Positions 29,902 through 39,075 are shown, counted from the first letter of the stretch. The stretch is DNA of 64,000 bases from Staphylococcus pseudintermedius (GCF_001792775.2 NZ_MLGE02000001.1:62001-126000); one strand, 5' to 3'. Program-made: numbers and translations. Notes: generated from the sequence alone by a model not told the origin.

Positions 29902-31854
29902 TTAAGATTGGCGTTGTCGTCTAGAACGTTTGAATAATAATAAACCTGTGCCTGATACAACAAATAACAATGCCCAGAATGGCGATTTTTCAGTTAAACC
30001 TGTTTGAGGTAATTGTTCTATTTGCTCTGGATAAACTGTACCCTGCTTACGTTCATGCTCGTTTGCTTCATTAACCTTTGTTGATACGTCATCTTCTTTA
30101 TTGTTAAAGCTTAAAGAAAATGGCGGCATGTGCCCTGATCCTTGATGTTTTGTCAGTCCTATCAACGCTTTACGTTTTTGGTATGGTATACTCTCTACAT
30201 GTTGTTCTACATTTTTTGGAAGCAAAGCCCCTTCTGTATTTTGCCCCTTTTCAACTTGAGCAGATTCTGTTGAAGGTGGCGTAACCTCCTCATTAACAGA
30301 GGATTTCTCTACATCTTGTACGGCATCATTTTGAGATTCTGTAGTCTGAGATGGCTTCTCAGAATTCTCTGAGGCTTGTTCTGTATTTTCAGCACCTTTA
30401 TCCTCTGTTTTCTTAGGATATACATGACCCGGTATCTCGGTAACTTCAGGATTAAATGATTTGTCAATTGTCATAGAACGAAGAATTTCATCCGCAAGTG
30501 CTGATTTCTCAGTGCTTGAAGTCTGCACAACCTCTGACTCTTCATCTTGCATATCTACTGGGCGTACTTCTGATGTAGTTTCAGCTAACTGTTGTTTTGT
30601 ATGTGGGTCAACGGCTCTGAATGTCAAACGTTCTCCGTTTAACAATTGTATGTCTGCCGCTTTTAAATCAAATATAAACGCACCTGTCGCATCAGCTTGT
30701 AATGTAGGGAAACTACGATATTCCCCTAAATTAGATGCCATCTCTATCCATGCATGTGCATAATTCGTACGTCCTTCAACTTTTGACGTCCCCGGTATCA
30801 ACACTTTCGACTCGCCATGTACTGCTGCTTGTGTAAGGTCTCCATAGATAGGTTGAACCTCCAAGTCACTTTTAGTATCATCCAATTTGTTGACTACTGG
30901 ACTGTCATTCTGCTCATACTTTGTTTTAGCTTGTGCCACACGTTCGAAAGGCTCAACGTTCACATTGAATAATGGGCCTACTTCGTCATTAGATTTAAAA
31001 GATAAAGTCACTAAATCGCCAGACTTCAATGGGTAAGATTTATTGTAAAGACGGTTCAAGTCAAACTCGAAAAACCCTTGATCATCAATATGGCGCCAAA
31101 TCCCATCATAACGACCTTGCCACTCTTGATCAGTGAGTGCTGCTTGTTCTTCTAACGTATCACCTAGGTGCACATGTTCTTGATTGATTGCTAACGCGAC
31201 TTTACCTTGTACAGATGTATGTCCTTTGATTTTACTTGCCCCTTCTAAAATAGGTTCGATGAATACTTGCTGTTGGCCTTGAATGGGCGTCAAGCGTTCT
31301 TCAGGAACTGTATACGCACCTTCATATCTAGGCGTCGTCACAGAAGCTGTCGCTGTTTCTTCGTCTTCCAATTGACCTAACGCCTCTAGGGCCTCTTCGC
31401 TCTCAAGTGCTGATTCATCAAAATCTTCAAAATTAAATGGCGTCATCGCTTCAACATCAACTTTTTGATTGTAAACAATTTGACGCCCTTTCAAATCATA
31501 TACAAATTTACCTGTATCATCCGATAATACCTCTTCATAGCCATCATCTACAGACACAATATCTTTATTGTCGATCTTTACAGAAATCGCTTTGTTTGGC
31601 TGTGTATAGCCTGAAAGCTGTGCATCGCCTGGTTGTACTTTATCTAGTTGAATAGATCCTTCTTGTTGCGCTACAGGTAATTCTGCTTCACTCTCTTTTT
31701 CATTCACAGAAGCAACTTGCGCCTCCCCTTTTACTTCAGTCTGCTCGTTCTCCGACGCCTCTGCATTCCCACTTGCCATCACAAAAGTCAACGCCACACC
31801 TGTCGATACTAAACCTACTTTAAGCTTTCTTAGTTTATAATTTGTTCTTAACAT
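29902..31854 (-). CDS. LPXTG cell-wall-anchored surface protein
   Basis: A 650-aa surface protein with a YSIRK-like signal (NYKLRKLKVGLVSTGVALTF, cleavage near AEAS), an acidic region, then modules of about 100-130 aa resembling bacterial Ig/Big-type domains (each with a GKFVYDL, GFFEFDL or GAFIFDL strand near its end, about 115, 270 and 395). A Glu/Ser/Thr-rich stalk (about 430-610) and sortase signal LPQTG (615-619), hydrophobic helix and basic tail complete it. It should be covalently attached to peptidoglycan by sortase A. The ligand is unknown and I cannot assign it to a named Sps protein. Confidence 0.88.
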   Translation of the reverse strand: MLRTNYKLRKLKVGLVSTGVALTFVMASGNAEASENEQTEVKGEAQVASVNEKESEAELPVAQQEGSIQLDKVQPGDAQLSGYTQPNKAISVKIDNKDIVSVDDGYEEVLSDDTGKFVYDLKGRQIVYNQKVDVEAMTPFNFEDFDESALESEEALEALGQLEDEETATASVTTPRYEGAYTVPEERLTPIQGQQQVFIEPILEGASKIKGHTSVQGKVALAINQEHVHLGDTLEEQAALTDQEWQGRYDGIWRHIDDQGFFEFDLNRLYNKSYPLKSGDLVTLSFKSNDEVGPLFNVNVEPFERVAQAKTKYEQNDSPVVNKLDDTKSDLEVQPIYGDLTQAAVHGESKVLIPGTSKVEGRTNYAHAWIEMASNLGEYRSFPTLQADATGAFIFDLKAADIQLLNGERLTFRAVDPHTKQQLAETTSEVRPVDMQDEESEVVQTSSTEKSALADEILRSMTIDKSFNPEVTEIPGHVYPKKTEDKGAENTEQASENSEKPSQTTESQNDAVQDVEKSSVNEEVTPPSTESAQVEKGQNTEGALLPKNVEQHVESIPYQKRKALIGLTKHQGSGHMPPFSLSFNNKEDDVSTKVNEANEHERKQGTVYPEQIEQLPQTGLTEKSPFWALLFVVSGTGLLLFKRSRRQRQS

Positions 31855-32697
31855 TGTTATCCTCGCTCTTCTACTTATTCATTCTTTATATACTTTAATA
31901 TATTAATGAAATAAATGTTATTAACTGATTATTAACTATTAATTAAAAGTACGGCATCTAACGTTCAGGGATTTTAGTTTTTTCGCTTGTTTATTTGTAC
32001 ATATTAATAATATAGATGCCTCCTAAAGTGAACCTCACACACCCTCTTCCAACTCACTCATTTTATACAAATAGGGGTACTCACAAAGGATTGGCATTAT
32101 TATGGCATCGTTATCGCACAATCACAGTTTACTATTCTGCTCATTATGATGACACATTTCGTTAGTAAGCTTTTTTATGACGAACATCATATAGGAAAAC
32201 GTATTATTTATAAACATATCAAAAGGTGCCGTATCTTAAATGCCAAGTTATACACATTATTTTCAATATATTTCTTGTACTATACTTTATTATTTATTTC
32301 ATCTCATATCTATCATTGTTGTTTTCATTCTCAACGTATATAAACTCATATGCCCATCATCATTAAACCTAATCATAATCATCTAGAAATTTTGACTTTA
32401 ACATGTCAGAGTCTCTAGATGTCTTTTTGTCTACAGCTATAAAAATATTGTGTTAAAATAAACCGTTTTTATTTCCTCCCCCAATAGACATCTTGATTGC
32501 ATTGCTCATCACTTGTTTTAGAATATGACGTCAATTCCTCAGTCATCTCTTATATGTATTATGGTTTGATCCCCAACGTCTTATTAACTCAATTTTTACT
32601 TTTCTGTGTTAAATATATAGTTTTATATCAAATTTTGTTTACATAAACTTAATTCACCTTCATAATAAAAAGAAATCGGTGAAGGATGTGAGAAATT
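31855..32697. other. Intergenic region, 843 bp
   Basis: AT-rich DNA between divergently transcribed surface-protein and nuclease genes. A short open frame at 32146-32343 has no ribosome binding site and the base composition of intergenic DNA, so I do not call it. An ATCTAGA/TCTAGAT dyad spans about 32379-32411. Promoters for both neighbours must lie here. Confidence 0.45.
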
Positions 32698-33699
32698 ATG
32701 TTATATCTCATTTTTACAATGTTATTATTCTTTGTTTGGCTCTACAATGTTTATCTGTTTCTTAAAGTGATTTTCACATTAATTAGGAAACGACCCGTAA
32801 AGCCTACCTTAAAAAAATATGGAATGAGTTTCATCCCTCTTATCATTCTATTTGTTATAGTTGGGGGAATGACGGACACTGATAAAAACAAAAGTGCAAA
32901 ACATACGAGTCAAACCCACCAGGAAGAAAAAGATAAAAAACAAAAGAATGAAGAAAAAGATAAAGATAGAGATAAAAAAGGCAAAAAAGATGATGGATCA
33001 AATTCAACATCAAGCGAAAAAGAATCACAATCTGAACATCAGTCGAATCACGAAAACAAGCAAAGTACGTCAGATAACTTAATTGCCGCTCTATTCGTTA
33101 AACATATTGATGGTGATACCTCAAAATTCAATATTGATGGCAAAATTAAAACCGTGCGTTATTTATTGATAGATACGCCCGAAACAAAACATCCGCGTTT
33201 AGGTGTTCAACCTTTTGGTAAAGAAGCCTCCAATCGAACAAAATCACTGTTGAGTAGCGCAACAAAAATTGAAATTGAATATGATGTTGGTCCTAAAACA
33301 GATAAGTATGGTAGAGACTTAGCCTATGTATTTGTTGACGGCAAATTAGTCAATGAAATCTTAGTCAGAGAAGGATTAGCAAAAGTCGCTTATGTTTACC
33401 CACCTAACACTAAATATTTAGAGCGTTTGCAAGCAGCTGAAGCCTTAGCAAAACAAGAAAGATTAGGCATATGGTCTGAGCAAACTGATACTGTTGCACA
33501 AGATACCGCTTCAGTTAACACAGCTTACACAGCGCCTCAACAATCGACGCCAAATCAAAATGTTGCACCTCAGCAAACATGGTTTAAAAACTGTACTGAG
33601 CTTAATAAAGTTTATCCTGGTGGGGTCCCACTCGGTCATCCAGCCTATCAACGTCGCTTAGATAGAAATCACGATGGGCATGCTTGTGAAACCCACTAA
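32698..33699 (+). CDS. Membrane-anchored thermonuclease with Excalibur domain
   Basis: A 333-aa protein: two N-terminal hydrophobic segments (about 1-20 and 40-57), a Lys/Asp/Glu/Ser-rich linker (about 60-130), a staphylococcal-nuclease (SNase) domain (about 134-265) and a C-terminal Excalibur domain with the calcium-binding DRNHDGHACE motif. The nuclease core has the active-site Arg and acids in TVRYLLIDTPETKH and the second Arg in DKYGRDLAYV. It should cut DNA/RNA at the cell surface in a calcium-dependent way. It is distinct from the classical secreted Nuc, which lacks the Excalibur domain and the long linker. GTGAAGGATG precedes the ATG. Confidence 0.88.
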   Translation: MLYLIFTMLLFFVWLYNVYLFLKVIFTLIRKRPVKPTLKKYGMSFIPLIILFVIVGGMTDTDKNKSAKHTSQTHQEEKDKKQKNEEKDKDRDKKGKKDDGSNSTSSEKESQSEHQSNHENKQSTSDNLIAALFVKHIDGDTSKFNIDGKIKTVRYLLIDTPETKHPRLGVQPFGKEASNRTKSLLSSATKIEIEYDVGPKTDKYGRDLAYVFVDGKLVNEILVREGLAKVAYVYPPNTKYLERLQAAEALAKQERLGIWSEQTDTVAQDTASVNTAYTAPQQSTPNQNVAPQQTWFKNCTELNKVYPGGVPLGHPAYQRRLDRNHDGHACETH

Positions 33700-33744
33700 T
33701 ATTTAGCAAGTGCGCACATATGAATTTCCAAAATGTATAAATAA

Positions 33745-33787
33745 CAGGCTAGAAGCTGTCCCACAACAGTTATTCTAGCCTGCTTTT
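33745..33787 (+). terminator. Terminator of the nuclease gene
   Basis: CAGGCTAGAA (33745-33754) pairs with TTCTAGCCTG (33773-33782), then CTTTTT. The 33788-34105 remainder holds the promoter of the next gene and shows nothing else. Confidence 0.75.
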
Positions 33788-34105
33788 TCTGGTTAGTGTC
33801 ATCGATGTGTTGCACGAATGTATATGAATTGATAAAGATTGTCGTCCCATCATTAACAAATGGATATTTCTCCCTATTCCTCCACGCTTTCAACAGTTGA
33901 TTTCATACCTACAAATATGAGAAAACATTTTGATTAACATACACATCCCTCATTTTGCAAAATCAAATTATTCAATTAATCAAAAACAATAGACCATTGT
34001 CAGGACAACCTCATCTCGAATTACAAAAAAATAATTTTTCTTATTAATCGTTTCTTAATATCATGGTATAATTAGTGAAGAAAATCACAAAAAGAAAGGT
34101 TGTCA

Positions 34106-35023
34106 ATGATGAAACTTCAAAAAGCGCCTTTAGCAACATCAGGATTGATTTTAGGTTTGTTGGGACTAGGGAATCTCTTGAAAGACATTTCTCTTATTTT
34201 AAACGCCATTTGTGGCATCTTAGCTATTTTAATTTGGCTTCACTTGTTATACAGTATGTTTCATAACTTTAATCATGTTAAAGATCAATTGAATAACCCT
34301 CTGGTCGCATCTGTGTTCACCACATTTTTCATGTCAGGATTTTTAGTCACTACTTATTTAAATACGTTTTTTAGCAATGTCACTGTCATCAATCAGTTCA
34401 TTATCCCTTTATGGGTTGTGTGCCTTATTGGAATGCTACTACATATGACTATTTTTTCAATGAAGTATTTAAAACGTTTTACTCTCGAGAATGTTTATCC
34501 ATCATGGACTGTCCTTTATATTGGTATTGCAATTGCTGGATTGACTGCACCAGTGAGCGGCTATTATATCATTGGTAAAGCTAGCGTTATCTATGGTTTT
34601 CTAGCCACTTGTATTGTTTTGCCTATTGTATTTAAGCGGTTAAAAGCATATCCATTGCAACGATCTATCAAACCCAATACTTCTACCATTTGTGCACCGT
34701 TTTCTTTAGTGGCAGCGGCCTATGTGCTTACCTTTCCTAATGCGAATAGTTACATCATCATTATTTTTTTAGTATTGTCTCAATTTTTTTATTTTTATAT
34801 CGTTTTACAGTTACCACAATTATTAAAAGCACCTTTTTCACCAGTGTTTTCAGCTTTTACATTTCCGTTAGTCATCTCAGCAACTGCTTTAAAAAACAGT
34901 ATGTCAGTATTGGCATTTCCTGAAATCTGGGAATGGCTGTTACTTTTTGAAATGTTATTAGCTACCTTAATTGTGTTTAGGGTGCTTTTCGGTTACATGC
35001 ATTTCTTTTTAAAACAAGCCTAA
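34106..35023 (+). CDS. TDT/SLAC1-family transporter
   Basis: A protein of about 305 aa with ten predicted helices, related to the tellurite-resistance/dicarboxylate transporter (TDT) family. The family trait seen is the N-terminal KAPLATSGLILGLLGLGNLL and evenly spaced short helices with small loops. ATG at 34106 or 34109 follows AAAGG (34095-34099). It is the last chromosomal gene before the stacked insertions, so it marks the ancestral left neighbour of the guaA 3' end. Substrate unknown. Confidence 0.72.
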   Translation: MMKLQKAPLATSGLILGLLGLGNLLKDISLILNAICGILAILIWLHLLYSMFHNFNHVKDQLNNPLVASVFTTFFMSGFLVTTYLNTFFSNVTVINQFIIPLWVVCLIGMLLHMTIFSMKYLKRFTLENVYPSWTVLYIGIAIAGLTAPVSGYYIIGKASVIYGFLATCIVLPIVFKRLKAYPLQRSIKPNTSTICAPFSLVAAAYVLTFPNANSYIIIIFLVLSQFFYFYIVLQLPQLLKAPFSPVFSAFTFPLVISATALKNSMSVLAFPEIWEWLLLFEMLLATLIVFRVLFGYMHFFLKQA

Positions 35024-35059
35024 AAATAGGGCACTTGGGAAGCATATGTTTATAGTATC

Positions 35060-35149
35060 AACGTATTCAACGCCAAATAAAAAAGGCTAGAAAGTGCATT
35101 ATAGCAACGTTTCTAACTCTTTTATTATGCTTATATATTATTCCCACTC
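35060..35149. repeat. att-containing 90-bp repeat, copy 1
   Basis: Identical over 90 bp to 37001-37090. It contains an integrase-3'-UTR-type hairpin and ends with TTATTCCCACTC (35138-35149). Read on the minus strand with the next bases this is ATTGAGTGGGAATAA, the last codons and stop of guaA (Ile-Glu-Trp-Glu-stop), a known integration site. It is the left boundary of remnant A. 35150-35430 has a degenerate arm shared with copy 2 and a hairpin (about 35361-35384) that can end the Abi gene. Confidence 0.8.
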
Positions 35150-35430
35150 AATGAAAGGGTAAGTTTTCATTAATTTGTAATAGCCTATAAAGATTGATAT
35201 ATCAGTGTTTTGATATGTGAGTACTTCCTGTCAATTTACATTACTTACTAAATAACGTATTCAAATAAGTATTCACTGCCTGCATGCGTGAGGTTATAAT
35301 CTGTTACTTTCACCAAGAAATGTATTTTAAAGATAAATTAATACATACACAAAAACTCAGCCCTACATCTTACGACGCAGGGCCTACAAACATATAGTTT
35401 ATTTCCTTAATAACAATAATAGAGTAAAGA

Positions 35431-36363
35431 TTAGTAATTAGCAAGTGCTTCACTAAAAAAATTATATACTGACTTAAAGCGTTCGTCGTATATATGTTTA
35501 TTCTTTCGAGCATACTCCATGAAGGCATTGAGTTCATCAATTCTACGTGCTCTCATATTTTTGTTCACAACTATTTTATCGTAAACATAAAGCATTGCTA
35601 AAATATCATGAATATTGTAATTACTAAGCCTTTTATCTAAAGTTTGTTTACGAATACCTAAACTTTTCGCATATTGTGTTATTAACACGCTTTTATTATT
35701 GCCATTAATTTGGTTTTTCAAAACAATATTATTTAATATAGGGGTATTATGTGCAGCTTTATTTCTGATGTTTTTTACAAATCGCACCGTTTTGCTCAAT
35801 TCTTTAAACTCATCAATTTTATACGTATTATAATAAAATTCAATGAACCAACACAAGTTGCCAAACTGTATATGCTCAATTAAAAACCATATAGGCGTGT
35901 TTTGTTCATACTTATCATAATCTAACTTTCTATATGTATCATAACTCAAATATTCCATCATTTTTTTATATGGATTTTTTATTTTTGACGTCTGTCTCAC
36001 ATAGCCAAAAAAGCGTTGTACAGCCTTATAGCCATCTTCGTTTTCTAAATATGTAATTGACCTCATAATATTTAACTTGATAGAGTGCTCAATGTCCAAA
36101 CAAAATTTTATTATAATATAACGCAATCTCATATCTAAACTTGCTAAATCCACTAAATTTTTAAAATCCACTTCTTGATATCTTTCAACTAACTGACTTT
36201 GATGTCTTACTATTTGTTTTGGGTAGTTATCAACATAACTATTGAGCTTGTAATAATAATTTTTAAATTCTAATATTCTCATGGCTTCTATTTCATTAAT
36301 ATAGATAAATTTTACACCTTTAAACTTCATATAAATTATAAGAGATTTGAATGATAACGACAT
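35431..36363 (-). CDS. Abi family protein (AbiD/AbiF-like, Abi_2, HEPN)
   Basis: A 310-aa Abi_2-family protein. The N-terminus shows the family pattern (SFKSLIIYMKFKGVKF, then FKNYYYKLNSY) and the centre has the HEPN-type RNase motif R200-N-K-A-A-H205. Family members abort phage infection, probably by RNA cleavage. ATG at 36363 is supported by AAGG 7 nt upstream and by the N-terminal family match. It lies alone between att repeats as cargo of remnant A and is complete, unlike its surroundings. Confidence 0.8.
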   Translation of the reverse strand: MSLSFKSLIIYMKFKGVKFIYINEIEAMRILEFKNYYYKLNSYVDNYPKQIVRHQSQLVERYQEVDFKNLVDLASLDMRLRYIIIKFCLDIEHSIKLNIMRSITYLENEDGYKAVQRFFGYVRQTSKIKNPYKKMMEYLSYDTYRKLDYDKYEQNTPIWFLIEHIQFGNLCWFIEFYYNTYKIDEFKELSKTVRFVKNIRNKAAHNTPILNNIVLKNQINGNNKSVLITQYAKSLGIRKQTLDKRLSNYNIHDILAMLYVYDKIVVNKNMRARRIDELNAFMEYARKNKHIYDERFKSVYNFFSEALANY

Positions 36364-36852
36364 TGTACAACCTTACCTTTTTTAGGATATTACACATATT
36401 ATACATTAAAAACTACAAGATAGTGCTAGGTAATTTTAATGTTTTTATCCACTTTCTTATTTCCACTATTGGCATCACGTTCTTTAACCTTCAAATCGTA
36501 AAGTCATATTTTATGTTATCTTTTGCTAGGGTTTTACTTGTGAATATATCGCATATCTTAACAATCACGACAAGACACTTTTGTCTACTTGTCCAAGTGT
36601 GGTAGGTAACTCACAGACCCCGCACAAAATGACGGGCGTCAGATGAATACCCGGATAGAACGACGCATACGCTTCTTTTTAGAAATTCCCCTTTATTCAT
36701 ATCCACATTGCTATGATAGCCATATGGTTGGTGTAGTAGCCTACACATGACGTTGTGATTTACGACTTCCCCACCTTGTCAAAACCTTAGTGAAAACTAC
36801 TACGCTGAGCTTTTCCCATTATGTTGAGAATTGGTGGCTTAGAATACACTAT
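36364..36852. other. Unassigned accessory sequence
   Basis: About 490 bp with no supportable gene. From about 36600 to 36850 the sequence is clearly richer in G+C than its surroundings (for example GACCCCGCAC, GACGGGCGTC) and joins abruptly to integrase sequence at about 36853, which suggests a recombination junction or the remains of another element. I could not identify it. Confidence 0.4.
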
Positions 36853-36996
36853 TTTGAAGCGGGGTTATCTATCCAAGAAGTACAAGACAGATTAGGACAC
36901 GGCGACATCAAAACCAATATGGATATTTATGCTCACGTCACTGAAAAACAACGTGACCAAGTGGCTGAAAAGTTCGCAAATGATATCAATTTTTAG
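36853..36996 (+). pseudogene. Integrase C-terminal remnant
   Basis: The last 48 codons (from FEAGLSIQEV to FANDINF) differ by only two silent-looking base changes from the 3' end of the integrase at 39950-41087. It keeps the catalytic Tyr region (MDIYAHV) but lacks the rest of the enzyme. The upstream sequence is unrelated, so this is a deletion scar, not a short gene. Confidence 0.85.
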
Positions 36997-37000
36997 CATT

Positions 37001-37090
37001 AACGTATTCAACGCCAAATAAAAAAGGCTAGAAAGTGCATTATAGCAACGTTTCTAACTCTTTTATTATGCTTATATATTATTCCCACTC
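37001..37090. repeat. att-containing 90-bp repeat, copy 2
   Basis: Identical to copy 1 over 90 bp; the next base differs (G for A), still giving an Ile-Glu-Trp-Glu-stop reading on the minus strand. It forms the right boundary of remnant A and left boundary of remnant B. The following ~200 bp resemble those after copy 1, including repeated CGTATTCAA motifs and a shared TATTCACTGCCTGCA end. Confidence 0.8.
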
Positions 37091-37407
37091 GATGAAATGA
37101 GTGTTTTTCGTTAGTTTATATTATCTTATAACAATTGATGTTGCAGTGTTTTTATAACTTAATACTTCTCATCAATTAACATCACTTCATAATTAACGTA
37201 TTCAATTACGTATTCACTGCCTGCAACGTGTGGGAGAATTTTATAAGTGGTTAGTCACAAGATACTTAATTTTACCCATTCACTGATTTCTAAAACATAA
37301 ATAAAGAGCCATATTAAATTACGACTTCGATATCAGTAAATATAACCCAGCATGAGTTGTGTTTATTTCAAAGGACAAAACACCCATCTTAAATTATGGG
37401 TGTTCAT

Positions 37408-37578
37408 TCATTTCTTTTTGTTATTAGATGAAAACAAGAATGCTCCAAAAAACAGTAAAGGGAAAATAACAAACAAGCGAGCATCAAATGTATTCTCCCC
37501 AATAATAACAGGTAAAGATATATAAATAATAAAAGTTATTACTAAAAACGCCAAATAGATTTTTTTATTAGTGCTCAT
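37408..37578 (-). CDS. Small two-helix membrane protein (possible immunity protein)
   Basis: A 56-aa protein with two hydrophobic segments (about 8-26 and 36-50) and a basic tail SSNNKKK. ATG at 37578 lies 11 bp after the stop codon of the secreted-protein gene, so the two are cotranscribed. A hairpin ACACCCAT/ATGGGTGT at 37388-37403 follows. Its size, location and position after a secreted protein fit a bacteriocin immunity protein, but there is no motif that proves it. Confidence 0.6.
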   Translation of the reverse strand: MSTNKKIYLAFLVITFIIYISLPVIIGENTFDARLFVIFPLLFFGAFLFSSNNKKK

Positions 37579-37589
37579 CACAAGTACAC

Positions 37590-38135
37590 CTACAATACAA
37601 TAGCAATGAATGCTCTAGCTACAATATAAGCAAATTGTTTATTGAAACCAAAATTATTAGTTAATCCTGTAGCTATACCATCAGCTAAATTACCTTCAAA
37701 CCCCGTTAAAATGTCACAAAACTTATTAATACTTTGATAATGGAACATGACTAACTTTGTACCAGTAGTATTTTCTATTTTAGCAACTAATTTATTCCAA
37801 GCTTTCTCTCCAATTTTATTAACAGTAGCTCTTATAGCTTTAGCTCCAGCTTTCGCCGTTACAGTAGCTTTACCTCTCTCTGCTACCCCATTTTTATAAT
37901 CTCTAACTTGTCCTTTTAATTTTTCAGCCACACTCGGTTCTTTAAAGTCTTGTTTACTATTATCTATTTCTTCTAATAAAGCATTTCCAATTTTTTCTCT
38001 TTGTTTCATTTCCTCATCAACTGCTTTAACAGTTTCAGCATTAGCTTTACCTGATTCTACCGTAAAATAAACAGGCCCAATCAAAAGAGAGGTCGCAATA
38101 CTAGCAGTGGCAATTTTTCTTAAGTTTTTGTACAT
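37590..38135 (-). CDS. Secreted protein, candidate bacteriocin precursor
   Basis: A 181-aa protein with a Sec signal peptide (about 1-33, KKxx-type basic start, hydrophobic core, cleavage near KANAE), a charged helical middle (about 35-120) and a hydrophobic glycine-containing C-terminus ending FIAIVL. It has one Cys and no LPXTG motif. The size and Sec-dependent layout recall streptococcin A-M57-type large bacteriocins; this is a resemblance in layout, not a demonstrated homology. A good GGGG-type site precedes ATG 38135. It is intact within a decayed island, which suggests it is or was selected. Confidence 0.6.
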   Translation of the reverse strand: MYKNLRKIATASIATSLLIGPVYFTVESGKANAETVKAVDEEMKQREKIGNALLEEIDNSKQDFKEPSVAEKLKGQVRDYKNGVAERGKATVTAKAGAKAIRATVNKIGEKAWNKLVAKIENTTGTKLVMFHYQSINKFCDILTGFEGNLADGIATGLTNNFGFNKQFAYIVARAFIAIVL

Positions 38136-38364
38136 TGTAAAAACCCCTTTATTCAGAATTTAAACAACCCCTTAATAAACATCCCTATATTTAACGTATC
38201 ATATCATAGTTTTCTTTCAACTGTATTATTGATATCTAAACACTAATTCTTAATTACATAGTCCGCTTTAGCAAATTCACATCATATTTAACACAAAAAC
38301 CTTTATTAAAAACCACCCTAAATAATAAGGGTGTTCACATACTAAAAATAATTCTATTAATATA

Positions 38365-38562
38365 TCAAAAACCTTTTCTTTTGATCTGCCTAGTAAGAAA
38401 TACAACAATTAATATTCCATGTATAATCGTTAATCCTTTGAAAAAAGGCGAACTAAATGAAATGAAAAAAGCTGTCAGTATGATTTCAAGTAAAAACACA
38501 AAAGTTATTATAGCTAATAACGTTTGTTGCGATTTAGGCATGTTATGATCTTTTCCGCTCAT
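38365..38562 (-). CDS. Small two-helix membrane protein
   Basis: A 65-aa protein with two hydrophobic segments (about 14-33 and 38-57) and a basic C-terminus (RQIKRKGF). ATG at 38562 has AAGGAGG at ideal spacing, so the longer open frame to 38769 is not the gene. A hairpin CACCCT/AGGGTG (about 38316-38335) follows. Like the 56-aa protein it resembles small immunity or holin-like proteins without a diagnostic motif. Confidence 0.55.
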   Translation of the reverse strand: MSGKDHNMPKSQQTLLAIITFVFLLEIILTAFFISFSSPFFKGLTIIHGILIVVFLTRQIKRKGF

Positions 38563-38604
38563 AATAAACCTCCTTAACTGGATAAGTTTCATTAGATAAT
38601 ATAC

Positions 38605-38732
38605 TATCATTTGAATTAACAAAGTCCAAACTTGGACTCTGCTAATCACTGTTGTTAATAACGCCAGCAAGCTCTTCCAATTCTTTTTTTCTCTAGTTCT
38701 TTCTTGAGTATCCCCGAATAAATTTTTAACAT
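38605..38732 (-). pseudogene. Degenerate leader-peptide-like sequence (tentative)
   Basis: On the minus strand, removing one A at each of two A-runs would give a 31-codon frame reading NVKNLFGDTQE, then ELEKKELEELAGV, ending in a stop shortly after. The E-L-x-x-L-A-G pattern resembles double-glycine or class II lanthipeptide leaders. No cysteine-containing core follows, and two edits are needed, so this may be chance. Confidence 0.2.
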
Positions 38733-38801
38733 TTAACACTGTATTCAATTTTCCATAAAAAACCGCCACCTAATAAAAGGCAGTGGTTCTGCATTAATCA
38801 T

Positions 38802-39062
38802 CTACTGAATATCATCAACAAATTCTGGTGTCACAAGACTCACATCTAATTTATCTGTAAATAAGCTATGATACTTCGCTAACATTTCACGCGCTTTGTT
38901 ACGATCACTTATTTTAGCTGGTACATCATCGTTTCTACATGCTCGTTATAAATTACGTTCATTCTATTTGTATCTGGGTTACGGACATACTCACCACGTT
39001 TAACGACAACTTCTCTCGTTTCAGTTTCTTCTCCTATTGCAGTTCTACTCATTAAATACATT
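38802..39062 (-). pseudogene. Terminase small subunit (terS) remnant
   Basis: Two adjacent frames read as the C-terminal half of a staphylococcal phage/SaPI terminase small subunit: ETREVVVKRGEYVRNPDT, then after a frameshift near 38908-38920 DRNKAREMLAKYHSLFTDK to VDDIQ-stop. The N-terminal half is absent; at about 39062 the sequence runs into the repressor promoter. Packaging function is lost. Confidence 0.65.
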
Positions 39063-39075
39063 GGTTTAAATGTCA

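Larger units (their letters stand above)
35138..37090. mobile_element. Remnant A: decayed guaA-site island carrying an Abi gene
   Basis: This segment is bounded by att copies 1 and 2. It holds one intact minus-strand Abi-family gene, about 490 bp of unexplained sequence and the final 48 codons of an integrase next to the right att. No replication, regulatory or packaging genes remain. The gene order (cargo far from int, opposite strand) fits a PICI/SaPI-type island reduced by deletion. Confidence 0.65.

Noticed and set aside
32146-32343. 65-codon open frame between the LPXTG and nuclease genes
   Set aside because: No ribosome binding site, intergenic-type composition and no recognisable protein features.
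36790-36996. 68-aa integrase-like gene
   Set aside because: Only the last 48 codons match integrase and the upstream codons are unrelated; it is a scar, not a gene.
38365-38769. 134-codon frame as one protein
   Set aside because: A strong AAGGAGG selects ATG 38562; the upstream part is better explained as degenerate sequence.
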